Source: CAWKMN01 sp963850765 | GTDB taxonomy: Bacteria > Chloroflexota > Anaerolineae > Aggregatilineales > Aggregatilineaceae | Reading direction: 5' to 3' | Assembly: GCA_963850765.1 (NCBI GenBank) | Contig: CAWKMN010000003.1 | Coordinates: 372,001 to 436,000 of the forward strand | Length of the DNA stretch: 64,000 bases | Shown here: positions 36,195 through 48,381 of the stretch, one piece after another | How the letters are laid out: each line of letters opens with the position of its first letter | Numbering within the stretch: position 1 is the stretch's first letter | Translations under genes and position numbers: made by a program | The notes under the pieces: model-generated | Told to the model about the DNA's origin: nothing | The model's input: only the letters and a program-made list of their open reading frames with translations | The model's database searches: none

Positions 36195-39100
36195 ATGATC
36201 ATGTTCAAGAAGACAGGCTCGTTTTTGTGGGGGTTGTTTGTGATCACCGCGCTGGTGATCGGCCAGGTGCAGACAGTCCTGGCGGCACAAGCGCCCGAAG
36301 TGGGGATGAGCGAGCAAGAGGCGGCGGTAAGTGCTCCCCCTGAATCCGAAAACAACAAGGCGTATATCCCGCCTGACCCCACCGACGAAGATTGTGTGAT
36401 GCGGATCAACGGGATGTTGGTCACCGATCCCATCCCGGCGGGGTGGCAGCCTAACAAGGCCGCCGGTCCCCGCTATTATGGGTTAGATACCCTAGGGACT
36501 GTGGTCGATCCGCGTTATATTGGGGCTGCTGACTATACCGAAGTGAAGCGCGCGGTCGGTGACACAGTGAACTGGGTCATGCTCATCGGCAACATCAGCA
36601 ACGGCGCGGGGTGCTCCCCCGTCACAATCACCCAACTGGAAGGCTATTTCAGTGGGAACGGGACCGAAACGCAAATTGGGCTGAATTTCACCGGCACGCC
36701 CAACGAACTGGCTCCCGGCGACGTGGCCTGGGCCGAAGTGCCGTTTACCATTCTGCCCAATGCCGCCAGCCCAATGCCTATTTACGTGTGGGCGAAAGGT
36801 GAACTGCCCGGAAATCCGCGGGCAGGTTTGCCCCCGAACGATACGATTCACCTCGACACCGATCACCTTCTCGTGCCAGGGCCGGGATTTGAGATCACAG
36901 TCCTTTACGGTGACCCCCACTCAGGCGTCGCCTCTCGACCTGGTCGATTTCAAAATCACTGTCCTGAACACGCGGACCAGCACGCCCATCACCGGGTTTA
37001 CGGTCACGGCGGATGATGTTTCCAATGACGGATCGGTGCTGTTCCAAAATATCTGTTCCGTTGGGACAAACTGGGAACCTGATCTGCCGCTGGTGGGGGG
37101 CGGAACGGCAACGTGTACGGTAGCCGGCGTCGAGGTCCCAGACAACCCGGTGCCGGAGACTTTTCGGATCGGCGGGATGATCACCGCGACGGATGGTGTG
37201 AACCCCGACCTGGACGTAACCAAAGAAGCCCAAAGTGATGCGGTAGATGTCAACGTGGCGGCCATCTCGGCCACGAAGCGAGTGGTCCAGATCCAGCGCG
37301 GCGTCGCGATCGTCTACCCTCAGGTGCCCGCGATCCCGCTGCCGCCGGTCGCGGCGGGCGACGTGGTGACTTATGAGATCACCGTCACGAATACGGGTGA
37401 TGTGCCGGTAGACCAACTGAGCGTCGAAGACAGCCTGGAAGGGCTCCAGATACTGGACGACACGACTCTGGGCATCGACCCGCCAGACGATACGATTACG
37501 CTGCAAGTCGAGCATATCATCACGGCCGCAAGCCAGGACCCGCTGGTGAATCAGGTCACGGCCCGCGCGAAATCTACCATACCGCCGGGGAACACGGTCA
37601 CCGCCCAGGCGTCGGCGATCGTCGATATTATCAACTCGGCGCTGGAAGTGGAACTCGTCGTCGAGGACGCGGTGGGCAATCCCGATCACGTCGGCTCGAT
37701 CCGCCCGCGCCGATCCGATACCACCTGATTTTGCGTAATGCAGGGTGGCACCCAGATCGACAACCTGACCGTTGTGCCGGTTGGAGTTGGGCTGCAAACT
37801 ATCGGCGCACCGCCCCCGATCTCGCCGAATTTCCTCGCGGCGGGTGGTACCCTCAACCTGTATTGGAACTATAACGTAACCGATACGGACAGCGACCCCT
37901 TGATCTCGACGGTGCGGGTGCGCGGCGTGGTCGAAGGTTCGCAGGTGCTTTACGGCCAGGATCAGGCCTCGCTGGACCTGATTACGCCCGGCCTGAATAT
38001 CGCCGTCGATGTGCTGGAGCCCACGACGGATACGGTGCTGCGCGGCGCGGAAGCCGTGTACGAGATTACCGTTTCGAACACGAACAGCGGCAGTCCGCTG
38101 TGTAACGTGCAGGTCAGCCAGTACCGGCGCGACCCGGACACCGGCCTGGAAACCCTGCTGATCCCGGATGTGCCGATGGCCTGGGGTGCTGTGGCGCGCC
38201 GGATCGAGGCCAATGGGTCGGCGGTGGGCGTGACCACGTATCTTGTGACCAGTGCGGACAAAGATCCGCTCGACATGATCTTCAAGGTGACGGCCGACTC
38301 GGACTGCACGTCGCCGCTGATCCCGCCGCTGTCGGATCGCACGACCGCCGTGCTCGATATTTCGGACGCCCAGGTGAATGCGATCCTGGTGGCGGATCTG
38401 GGGTCGGACGGCGTGGCCGAAATCAGCGATCCGAACCCGCTGAGCTTCACGTTTGTGGCGCAGAATGTCGGCGCGGTCACGCTCGAAAACCTGTCGGCGA
38501 CATGGTGCATCAAACACCGCCCGACGTACTGCGGGCTGCCGTTTGATCCCGCCACGGATCTGAATCCCAAGTCGATCGGATCGTTCGAGGACACGACCGG
38601 GCGGTTCACGTACCGGCTGGAACAACCGCCGGATGGTGACGCCGCGCCGTTCATCGCCGAAGTGACGATGATCGGCTTCGACAACAAGGGCAACGAAGTA
38701 TCAATCAAGGCGTCGGTGGTGGTGCCGGTGGCGACGGCGGATATCACGGTGTCGCTGACTGCACCGCAGCGCGCCGCTGTGGGTGATACCATCCCGGTTG
38801 GGTTCACACTTAAGAATCTTACCACCGTGACTTTGAATAATGTGCATCTGTATAACCTGCTGGTGGATGATGGCGCGGGTGGATTTGAGGAAGTCGCTTT
38901 CTTCCCGACGATCCTCGGCGCTGACGGCCAGAACACGGTCACGGGTACCTTTGACTATACCATCCAGGAAGGGGTCGGCATCAATAAGGGTGTGCTGACG
39001 CTCGTCGCACGCGCGGCCGGGACCTCGGGCAGCGGCACGCCAGCCGTGGCGATCGGGACCCGAGAAGTCCGCATCGTGGATATGGTTTCCGTGATCAAGA

Positions 39101-42100
39101 CCGGCGATCCGGCGGCCGTCATCGGCGAAGCGGTTGACTTCGCGATCACGATCACCAACCAATCGTTCAGCCAGACGCTCACCGTGACCGAGATCCAGGA
39201 TGCGATGCTGGCGGGTTATGGCGTCACGGTGGACGTCAACGGCTTCACCGGATGGACCGGTACTCCCGGTACGCTGGGGCCCGGCCAGACCGCATCGGGT
39301 GAGTTTGATCTCCCCGATCCGCCCGGTGTGAGCGCCGACTCTCCAAATCCGCTGGTGAACGTGGCGGTTGTGGAAGGCACGCGCTCGTCGGATAACGCCG
39401 TGGTGTGGGATTCTGCCAGCTGGGAGGTGGCACTCGCCTGCCCGGTGGACTTCCGCTTCCAGGTCATGAATATGGACGAGCAGCCCGACGACGTGTTGGG
39501 CGAGCAGCTGCGCTGGCATATCAGCTTCCGGAATATCAGCTCACAAACCCTGACGTTTGCCGGCGTAACCGAATCGCTGTTCTTCGGCGATGCGGGCGGC
39601 GCGGTGCCCCTCGATCGGATCAAATGGCCGGGAGCCGTCGCCAATGTGCTCGCGCCCGGCGAGACGGCCGTGCTGATCGAGAATCCGGGCACGGGATCGC
39701 CCTACTTCTACAAATGGATCACGAATGAATTCTATGGGCCCGGCGATGATTCCATGCCGGATACGATGTCGGCGCAGTTCACCGGCACGGAAGTCTCCGA
39801 CTGCCAGGAGACCATTCACTATCCGCTCTGGAGTCCGGTCTGGCTGACGAAGACGGCCGATCCCGCGGTTGCGTTTGCGGGCGAAGTGGTCACATACAAA
39901 CTGCGGCTGGAGAACGTCACCGAGGCTGATGACGATCCTTATCATCGCTACTCCGTGACGGTTTACGATCCGATGTTCCCGGACAACCCGATCAAGTTTA
40001 ACTACGATGGCACTGGACCAAAGGGAACGGGGATACTGGAACCGGGGCAGGTGGTTGAAACGACGCTGACCCGTACCATCCTACCGACCGACCCGGAGGA
40101 ACTGACAAACCGCGCCTGGGCCGAGTTCCCCGACCCCAGCGACCCGCAGGTAACGCTCTTTACAGAGGCCGAGGCGACGGTCATCACCCGCAACCCGATC
40201 AGGCTGACCAAGACGCCAAGCACCCGGCTCGCCGTGCCGGGCACACAGATCACCTACGACTATACGATCACGAATATCGGCAATGACTGGGTGACGGGTA
40301 TCGAAATGACGGACGACGTCGTGGGTGACCTGATCCCTGGGCATACCGGCGGCACAATCGACCTTGCGCCCGGCGAATTGTTTACCGATCTGGTGGGGAT
40401 TCCCTACAACATCCCGCTGACCGCACCTGATCCGCTGAAGAACACGGTGACGGCAACCGGGATGTTCAAGGGGCGCGAGATCAGCAACTCGATCACGCGG
40501 TCCGTGGATCTGCAAAACTCGGAGATCGAGATCACCAAGTACGCGCGCATCACTGCTACGGATGAGGAGGTACCGGGATCCAAAGAGGCAGAAGGCACGC
40601 CGGTCGTGGACGCCGGTACGGAGATCAATTACTGCTTCCTGATCAGGAATACCAACGGCTCCTCAACCTTCGTGGACAACATCATCATCAACGATACGAT
40701 GTTCCCGACCATCATTCAGACGGACTTCCAGGAAGCGGTGGTCGCGCAGCTTGGGCATTCGGCAGCGGACAGTGATCTGCTGAATGGACAGGAGACCCTC
40801 GATTTCTGCCTTGATCCTACGACGATGGCCCTTACGCTGGGCGACCCGGTCTATAACAAGGTTTCCATCGATGGAGTGTCGTCAGGCGGTTCCGCGGTCT
40901 ATTCCGAAGATGAACTGACCATAGACATCAAAGGCACCGATCTGCTGATCACCAAGATGCCGTCGTCGCCGCTGGCGTTTGTAGGCGATGTGGTGACGTA
41001 CACGATTACCATATCCAACACCAGCGCCTCGCTGCGGCCGATCGTGGACATTGAAGTCACGGATACACGTGCCGGTGCCGGCACCGTCCCGATCCCATTG
41101 GATCAGTTCGACTGGCGGGGCGGCGTGCCGGGTGTGCTGGAGCCGGGGGCTTCTGCAACTTACACCTATACCTATAAGGTGGAGAATACCGATCCCGATC
41201 CGCTGGAGAACGTCGCGGCGGCAACCGGCTTTCTAATGGAAGCGCCTAACCCGCCAGACGAGTGGACTCCGGTGGCGGACAGCACGCGCGCGGTCGTGGC
41301 GGTGACGGCGAGCCAACTGATCGTCAACAAGACGGCCAGCCCGACGATGGTGCGGGCCAGTCCGGAGAACTGCGAAGTGAAGACCGGCATTGGTGACGAT
41401 GCCGGGCGGCCGGCCTGCCGGATGGTGCATTACACCATTACGATCGCGAACGGAGGCTCGTTCGCGGTGCAGGATATCACGGCCGATGATACGTACTTCG
41501 ACGCCGAAACGAGCACTGTACGGACGAGAAACTTCGCGGGCGCAGATCTCGTGCCGAGTGATGACCTGGAGCCCTCGGGGACGGCAGCTATCTTCTATGA
41601 TCTGCCGGTGCCCACAGCGAGCCAACTCGCGGCGAATCCCAATCTCGACCCGTTCATCAACTCGGTCGCGGTGCAGGGCTTCATTGCCACGGAGACTGGG
41701 ACGGACGTGGTCAGCACCACCGCCGACGCAGCGGTAGACATCCTGGTGCCCAACGTGCGGATCCTTAAGCTGCCGGTAACGCTGGCGGCCGCACCGGGGC
41801 AGCCGGACGTGCTCTACAGCATCGTGATCGCGAACGAGGGCAGCACGGGCGAAACCCTGACCGGACTGACCCTGACCGACCTGTACCATACACCGGACGA
41901 TCCGGCGGATGATACCGTCATCAATCTGGACGCGGTCTGCCCGAACGACGATCCATCGATCTGCCCGTTCACTTATGGCGCGGAACCGTTCGGGGACTAC
42001 GATGGCGACGCCGGCACGCCCGATACATCCAACCCAAGGGAAGGTATGCCGTACCGGACGGTGATCTCGGGTCTGGAAGCGGGCCTGATGGCGGGTGAGC

Positions 42101-45100
42101 AGTTGTACGGCGACATCCGCATCGACATCCCCGCGACCTGGACCGCGAACGAGTTCACCAACATCGTGGAGATCACCGGGCTGGCGGCACCGGGCGCGAC
42201 GGCGGTGGTCGACCGCTCGTCCGCGACGATCGACATCCGGCCCGAAGGGATCCAGGTCGAAAAGATCGCGTCGGTATCCACCGCAGCAGTCGGCGACCCG
42301 GTCGAATATACCGTGCGCGTGACGAATATCGGTGCGACGCCGATCGACCGGCTGGTGATCGCCGATAACGCGATGGACGGCGACCCGGATAAGGCCGTGA
42401 CGGTGGAAGATTTCCCCGGCAAGCCTGACCCAACGGTGCTCGCTCAGAATGAAACGTATGAATTCAAGTATACGCATACGCTGGTCCCGACGGACGACGA
42501 TCCGTATGTGAACCGGGTGACGGTGAATGGTTTCTCGGCGGTCGGCTCGGTGGTCAGCGTCGCGCAGGCGGCGGTGGACATCGAAGCGGCCGAGCTGTAT
42601 GTCACCAAGACGGTGTGCGCCGGGTGAAGACGCGGTGACAGCGACCCGAAGACGCCGCTGGATCCCTGCCCGCAGTATGTCGTGACAGGCGATGCGGGCA
42701 CGGATGTCGTCACCTACTACCTGTACTTCAAGAACCCCAGTGATGTGCCGATCGTCAATATCCAGGTGACGGAACTCGGTGGGCACGGTGGGGCCGATCA
42801 CGTGGCCCTACGATGACGGTGCGAACACGGGTCTGGGGCCGGATGACGGCGTGGACGGCAGCGGGAACGACGAGTGGTGGGTGATGTACACCTACACCGT
42901 CCAGCCCGGCGATCCCGATCCGCTGGTCAACCTCGTCACTGTGGCGGGCACGGCATCCACCGGGGAGGTGAACGTGATCGCCAGCGCGGAGCTTGCGCTG
43001 GTGGCCGGCGATCTGCTGCTGACGAAGACGGCCGTCGATCAGGCGGCGATCGGGCAGACGGTGACGTATACGCTGACCGTCGAGAACCTGGGCGACACCG
43101 CGATCCTGGGCGTGGACATCACCGATCCGCTCAGCCCGTCCGGCGATGCGCCGATCCCGGCCTGCCATGTCAATACGCTGGCGGCGGCCGGTCAGGCGGG
43201 CTCGGTCAACACCTGCACCTTCGACTATACCGTATCGGCAGCCGATCCCGCGCCGCTGATCAACACGGCGCTGGCGATGGGCTTTATCGGCACGACGGCG
43301 ATCACCGATACCGCCTCGCATACGCTGAACATCGTGACGGGCGATCTGCTGGTCACGAAGACGGCGAATGCGACCGTGGCCGCGGTGGGTGACGATGTGA
43401 TATTCACCTACCGGGTGGAGAACACCGGGACGAGCGACATCACCAATCTGTTCGTGCAGGATACCGATCCCAACGTCGACTTTTCGAGCAACCCGTGGCC
43501 GACCTCGCTGGCCCCCGGTGCAGCCGCCGTGCGAACCTGGACCAAGACCATGGCCGCCGCCGATCCCGATCCGTACACGAACACCGTCCTGGTGACGGGT
43601 GAGATCGGGGATACGGGCCAGCCGGTCAGCGGGCAGGCGACGGAAACCGTATATATCGCCACCGGCGATCTGGTGGTGACGAACACGCCCAACGCCGCCT
43701 GGGTGCTGGCGGGCGATCAGGTGACGTTCACCTATACGATCCAGAATACCGGCACGTCGCATCTGACGGCGCTGAATATCACGGATACGCTGTGCGATGA
43801 CCTCGCACTGAACGCGCAGCTTCCTTCGACGACGCTGGGCGCGGGCGCGAGCTTCTCGGTCTACTGCACGGTCTTAGCGCCGCTTGGACCGTCACCCGCC
43901 CCGGTGGTTTCGACCGTCAATGTGACGGCGACAGGACCCGGACGGTGCACTGTCCGACTCGGCTACGGCGGAAGTTGCCGTGACGACGGGCAGTCTGCTC
44001 GTCACCAAGACGGCGGATGCCACTTTCGCAGTGCCCGGCCAGGTCATCACCTACACCGTGACGGTAACGAACGTAGGAGCGGCGTCGCTGAGCGGCTTCG
44101 TGGTCGATGACCCGACGATCCCCTCGCCCCTGGCACCGGCGCCACCTGCGTCGCTGCTGCCCGGTCAGAGCTTCATCATGACCGGCACGGTAACAGTGCC
44201 GATGGTCAGTCCGCCGGCATCCATCTCGAATACCGTCACGGTCACGGCGACCGATGGCACTAACAACTACAGCGACTCGGACTCGGCCACGGTGGCCGTG
44301 CTGGAAAACCCGGACGCGCGGCTGACGCTGACCAAGTCGGTAGCGCCACAGCATGCGCAGCCCGGCGATACTGTCACGTATACCTTCACCATCCGCAATA
44401 TCAGCGGCGACACGGTGCCAGCGGGCGCGTTCCTGATCGACATCACGGATCCACTGATGGTCCCGCCGAGCGGCGCAGTCGAACTGCCGGCACTGATGCC
44501 GAGTGAGGTGGTGAGCTACTCGTTCCCGTGGACGGTGCCCGCTAACGAAACGCGGACGTCGATCACCAACACGGCGCAGCTGTTCACCTTCGATACGGGC
44601 CTGGATGTGATCGAGGACACGGCGGAAGCGGTGCTGTTCATCGACCTGCTGAGCCTGACCAAGACCGCCAGCCCCACCACCGCCGCGCCGGGTGATACGA
44701 TCACGTACACGTTCGCGATCACGAACAACAGCACGCAGCCTATCTCGACTGTGACGCTGGCCGACCCGCTGATTGATGCGGGATCGTGGCTGCCGTCCAA
44801 CCCCACTACGAGCTTCAGTGTGGCTGGCGGGGCAACGGTTGAATACACTGGGACGGCGGTCATCCCCGCTGGTTATGCACTCCCGACGTTCGATAACACG
44901 GCGGTGCTGCGCATCGGGACGGAACTGGCCGCGGAGGCGTCCGCGAGGGTGGTAGTCGGCGTTACGCCGCCGGACTTGAGTCTGAGTAAGACGGCGATGT
45001 ACAGACGGTCAGCTCAACGACCGGATCTCCCGACACGATCACATACACGTTCACCATCACAAACAACGGTACGCGGAACTGTCAACTGAATGTGACGCGT

Positions 45101-47615
45101 TAACGATCCGCTGTTTGATGCGGCGAACCCGATCTTTACGCGGGCCGTGGCGCTGGCGGGACACACGTTACACGAGGACGTATGTAGTGCCGCCTAGCTA
45201 CCTGAGCAGCGACGTTCGACAACACGGCGACACTGGCGATCGATGGCGTGACGGTTGATACGGCATCCGCGAAGCGTGCTGGTGCTGAATAATCGCCCTG
45301 ACGCTGACAAGAGGCGTAAGTCCCGACCTCGGCGCAGCCGGGTGACACGGTCACGTATACGTTCACCATCACGAACACGGCAGCGGCTGCGACGATCACG
45401 CGGTGTGACGCTGTCAACGATCCGCTGCTGCGATCGCGACGCCAACCCGATCTTCAGCGGCGAGCGTGCCGACGACGGGGTCACATATCACCGCGGACGG
45501 CGACGATCCCGCTGAGCGCGACCGGCCGTCGATCACGAACACGGCGACGCTGCGCGTGAACGGGCTCGCAGGTCGGCGCAGGACACGGCGAGCGTGACTC
45601 TGGTGCCGCCATCGCTGAGCCTGACCAAGACGGCCAGATCGGTTGGAATTCGCGGCGGTGGGCGGCACGATCACGTATACGTTCACCATCACAAACCAAC
45701 GGCACTCACCGCTAACGAACGATCGACCTAATCGATACCCTATGGTCGATCCGCTGATCGATGCGGTAAATCCGATCTTCACCGGCTCGGTGCCGACCAC
45801 TGGGCATACGTTCACCGCAACGTGAACGTACCGTGGCATCTGCCACGCCGAACCTACTGGACAATACGGCGACGTGACGGTATCAACGGCGTCGAAGGTG
45901 GGCGGCGACGGAGAGCGTGGCGATCTTGCAGCCGGGTCTGAACGTGATGATCACGCAGATCTACCAGCATTACAACGGAGAATCCCGTAGATACATCTGA
46001 TCCGCTGCCCATGAAGACTGGCGCGCCGACGTTCATCGAGTTCACGCTGCTGAACAACGGCACGAGCCGATCACCGATCTGGATTACGAGGTCCGGCTCG
46101 ACGGGGATCTGATCACATGCCAGCTTACGCAGCCGGCTACGCTGCCCGACCAACTGGCGGCGGGTGAATCCGTGAACGTGACGATGCCGCTATCTGCCGC
46201 CGATTGGCCTGGATCGCTACTTCGATCCGGCGGATCTGACGCCGACGGTTGCGAGTGACGGGACGGGCCAGGTTGCCGCAGGCCCGATCGAGGGCATGGA
46301 CGAAGAACCGATCACCTGGTTGATCTGCAACTGGACGTCGATCTGTGGTTCACACTGTCCACGATCACGCCAACATCAACGCCCAAGCCAATGTGGAACT
46401 CATCAATCTCGGCGCGTCGCCGCTTGGCTGTGCCGGCTACGGTGCCGGCGAATGCCCCGTGCCATCTCACGGCAAAAGCGTATGATACGACGCTGGGCAC
46501 GCTCGATCTCGTCCTGAATGGACTGGTTGATCACCTATGCGGGCAACTCTGGGAGCCGTATCAGCTCCCTGGTGGAGCAGCTCGCTCACGATTGGCCCAC
46601 AGACATTCCCGACCCTGACGCTCAAGCCGTACACGGTGATCGCGACAGGTGGCTACTACTCAGCCGCAATCCCGCAGAATCTGCTCGGACACTACCGGTG
46701 CGGGCCGAAGACACCGTCGATTTCCGGGGTGAACTCGGCGTTGTGGCAGTCGCCACGCCGAACCCGTCGGTCTTCAATGAGAGCATCACCTATACGGTGA
46801 CGGTTACGAACCTGCTGGAATCGTTCCCGGTCAAGAACCTGATAGCGACCTACCAGATGAGTCCGGTGCTCGCGTCGATCGCGCCTGAGAATGGTCTGCT
46901 GCTGACCGGCAACGCGTTGAGCCGGGCGCTGCAAGCCACATCGGGCACGCTCACGCTGAATCCAACCGCGCTCGGCCCGCTGCAGACGGCGACGGCGACC
47001 CTCACCACGACCGAGCAGCATACGGGCACGTACCTGTTCATCGTGACGGTGGTCGGTGAGACGTTCGTCCCCAACGATACCACCGGATCGACGTCGATCT
47101 CGATCACGCCGCAGGGCACGAGCGATCTGGATCCGAACGCCACCGAGCCGATCCTGGAGAAGAAGGCGAACGTCTCCACGACCCAGCCCGGCGGCAAGAT
47201 CGTCTGGACGATCACGGTCCGCAACGGTGGCACCTCGACCTTCCCGAACGTGGTCGTGCAGGAAGATATGCCCGCCGTGCTGACGATCAACTCGGTGCAG
47301 GCCAGCCAGGGTACGTCGGTCACGCAGGGGCAGGTGGTGACAGTCAACACAGGTATCATGGAGCCCGGCAGCACCGTCACGATCACGATCAACACGACGG
47401 TCAGCGCGGATGCGCCCGTGCCCTCGTCCATCGTGAACTCGGTCTGCACGACGCGTGAGGGCGGTGGGCAGGCCTGCAAGACGACCACCGTCAACATCGG
47501 GCCCGGCGTGGATACGCTGCCAACAACCGGCATTGGCTCCGTCGGCAGCGGCGCTGACTCAGGCGACGCGGTGCCCCGGTTCAAGTTCTGGTCTATCGGA
47601 GGTTGGTTATGGTAG
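36195..47615 (+). CDS. Giant DUF11-repeat surface protein with LPTTG motif (frameshifted)
   Basis: AGGAG precedes ATG 36195/36201 and a signal peptide (FLWGLFVITALVIGQVQTVLA). About 3,800 codons follow, mostly Ig-like DUF11 repeats of some 105-130 residues. Each opens with a variant of LTKTA...PGDTVTYTFTITN; I see such openings near 37330, 39840, 40200, 40530, 40950, 41325, 41760, 42260, 42600, 43020, 43350, 43675, 44000, 44330, 44655, 44985 and 47155. The longest unbroken piece is 37738-42627. Breaks occur near 36882, 37690-37735, 42625, 42640-42780, 43935 and many between 44990 and 46520. The end reads DTLPTTGIGSVGSGADSG, then FKFWSIGGWLW. LPTTG is a sortase motif, but the usual long hydrophobic tail is not seen. 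Likely a wall-anchored adhesin or stalk, displayed by the sortase whose gene overlaps its end. Confidence 0.85.
45030..45890 (+). repeat. Tandem repeats of about 310-340 bp inside the DUF11 gene
   Basis: Near-identical words recur at regular spacing: CACGTATACGTTCACCATCA near 45043, 45354 and 45675 (variants at 44700 and 44374), and GATCCGCTG...AACCCGATCTT near 45105, 45419 and 45748. One period equals one DUF11 repeat. The same stretch carries the densest frameshifts, which fits poor consensus in collapsed repeats. Confidence 0.75.
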
Positions 47616-48304
47616 CTTCACGGCGGCGCGTGTGGATCGCCGCTCTCTTTGGACTGGTCACGCTGGCCGTGGTCATCGGCGCGGTGGTCGTGCTCGTGAC
47701 CGGCGGCGACGATAAAGATCAGAAACCGTCCGATGTGGCAGAAGGGGAAACGGCGACTCCGCCGGGTCCCCCGGACATCGAGCCGACATCGCCGCTGGTC
47801 ATGGAATTCCCGCCAACGCCATCGCCGTATGTGCTGCCGACACCGGCGGGCGTGCGCTACCTGCTGATCCCCAAGCTGGCGGCCCAGTTCCAGGTGCCGG
47901 TGCCCGTGGTCGATGTGCCGATGGTGGACCGGCAGTGGGACGTGAGCGGCCTGGGGTTCTACGTCGGCTGGCTGGAAGGTACGACCTGGATGGATCCGGG
48001 CTGGGGGAATACCGTGCTGGCGGCGCATGTCCAGCTTGGCACGAATAACCCCGGCCCCTTCTGGGCGCTGGGCGAGCTCGTGGCCGGTGATGAGATCATC
48101 GTGATCGAGGGGACCATCCAGCGGCGTTTTGTGGTGGCCGAGACTGAGGCGGTCGCGCCCGATGACTGGACGGTGACTGCGCCCACGAACGAGCCAACGC
48201 TGACCCTGATCACCTGCACCAACTGGGACAACAACTTCGGCATCTTTGCGCAGCGGATGGTTGTGCGGGCGGTGCCCGCGGAGGCGGATAACCTGTCGGG
48301 GTAG
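47609..48304 (+). CDS. Sortase (class D/E-like transpeptidase)
   Basis: 231 residues from ATG 47609, with GGAGG six bases upstream; the gene overlaps the end of the DUF11 protein by seven bases. N-terminal anchor: RRRVWIAALFGLVTLAVVIG then a Pro-rich linker (residues 40-75). The catalytic domain keeps the sortase triad in order: His in GNTVLAAHVQLG, Cys in LTLITCTNWD, Arg in FAQRMVVRAV. The TLxTC signature is typical. It should cleave the LPTTG motif of the neighbouring protein and attach it to the cell wall. Class assignment by length and spacing is tentative. Confidence 0.92.
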   Translation: MVASRRRVWIAALFGLVTLAVVIGAVVVLVTGGDDKDQKPSDVAEGETATPPGPPDIEPTSPLVMEFPPTPSPYVLPTPAGVRYLLIPKLAAQFQVPVPVVDVPMVDRQWDVSGLGFYVGWLEGTTWMDPGWGNTVLAAHVQLGTNNPGPFWALGELVAGDEIIVIEGTIQRRFVVAETEAVAPDDWTVTAPTNEPTLTLITCTNWDNNFGIFAQRMVVRAVPAEADNLSG

Positions 48305-48346
48305 GCAGTCGGCAGTTGGGAGTTATGAGTTCAGAAAACGATCATC

Positions 48347-48374
48347 AAGGGCGGGGCCGTTGCCTCGCCCTTTT
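48347..48374 (+). terminator. Rho-independent terminator after sortase
   Basis: AAGGGCGGGGC pairs with GCCTCGCCCTT around CGTT and is followed by TTTT. It closes the surface protein-sortase transcript and lies just before the convergent kinase gene. Confidence 0.75.
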
Positions 48375-48381
48375 GCGTTGG

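Noticed and set aside
36895..38625. 576-codon - strand frame inside the DUF11 gene
   Set aside because: Antisense of Asp/Thr/Val-rich repeats; composition (Arg, His, Asp) is that of a shadow.
41233..42801. 522-codon - strand frame inside the DUF11 gene
   Set aside because: Same shadow effect; no ribosome site or domain.
45030..45890. Regular repeats suggesting a CRISPR array
   Set aside because: Period is 310-340 bp and units code for DUF11 domains; no short repeats with unique spacers.
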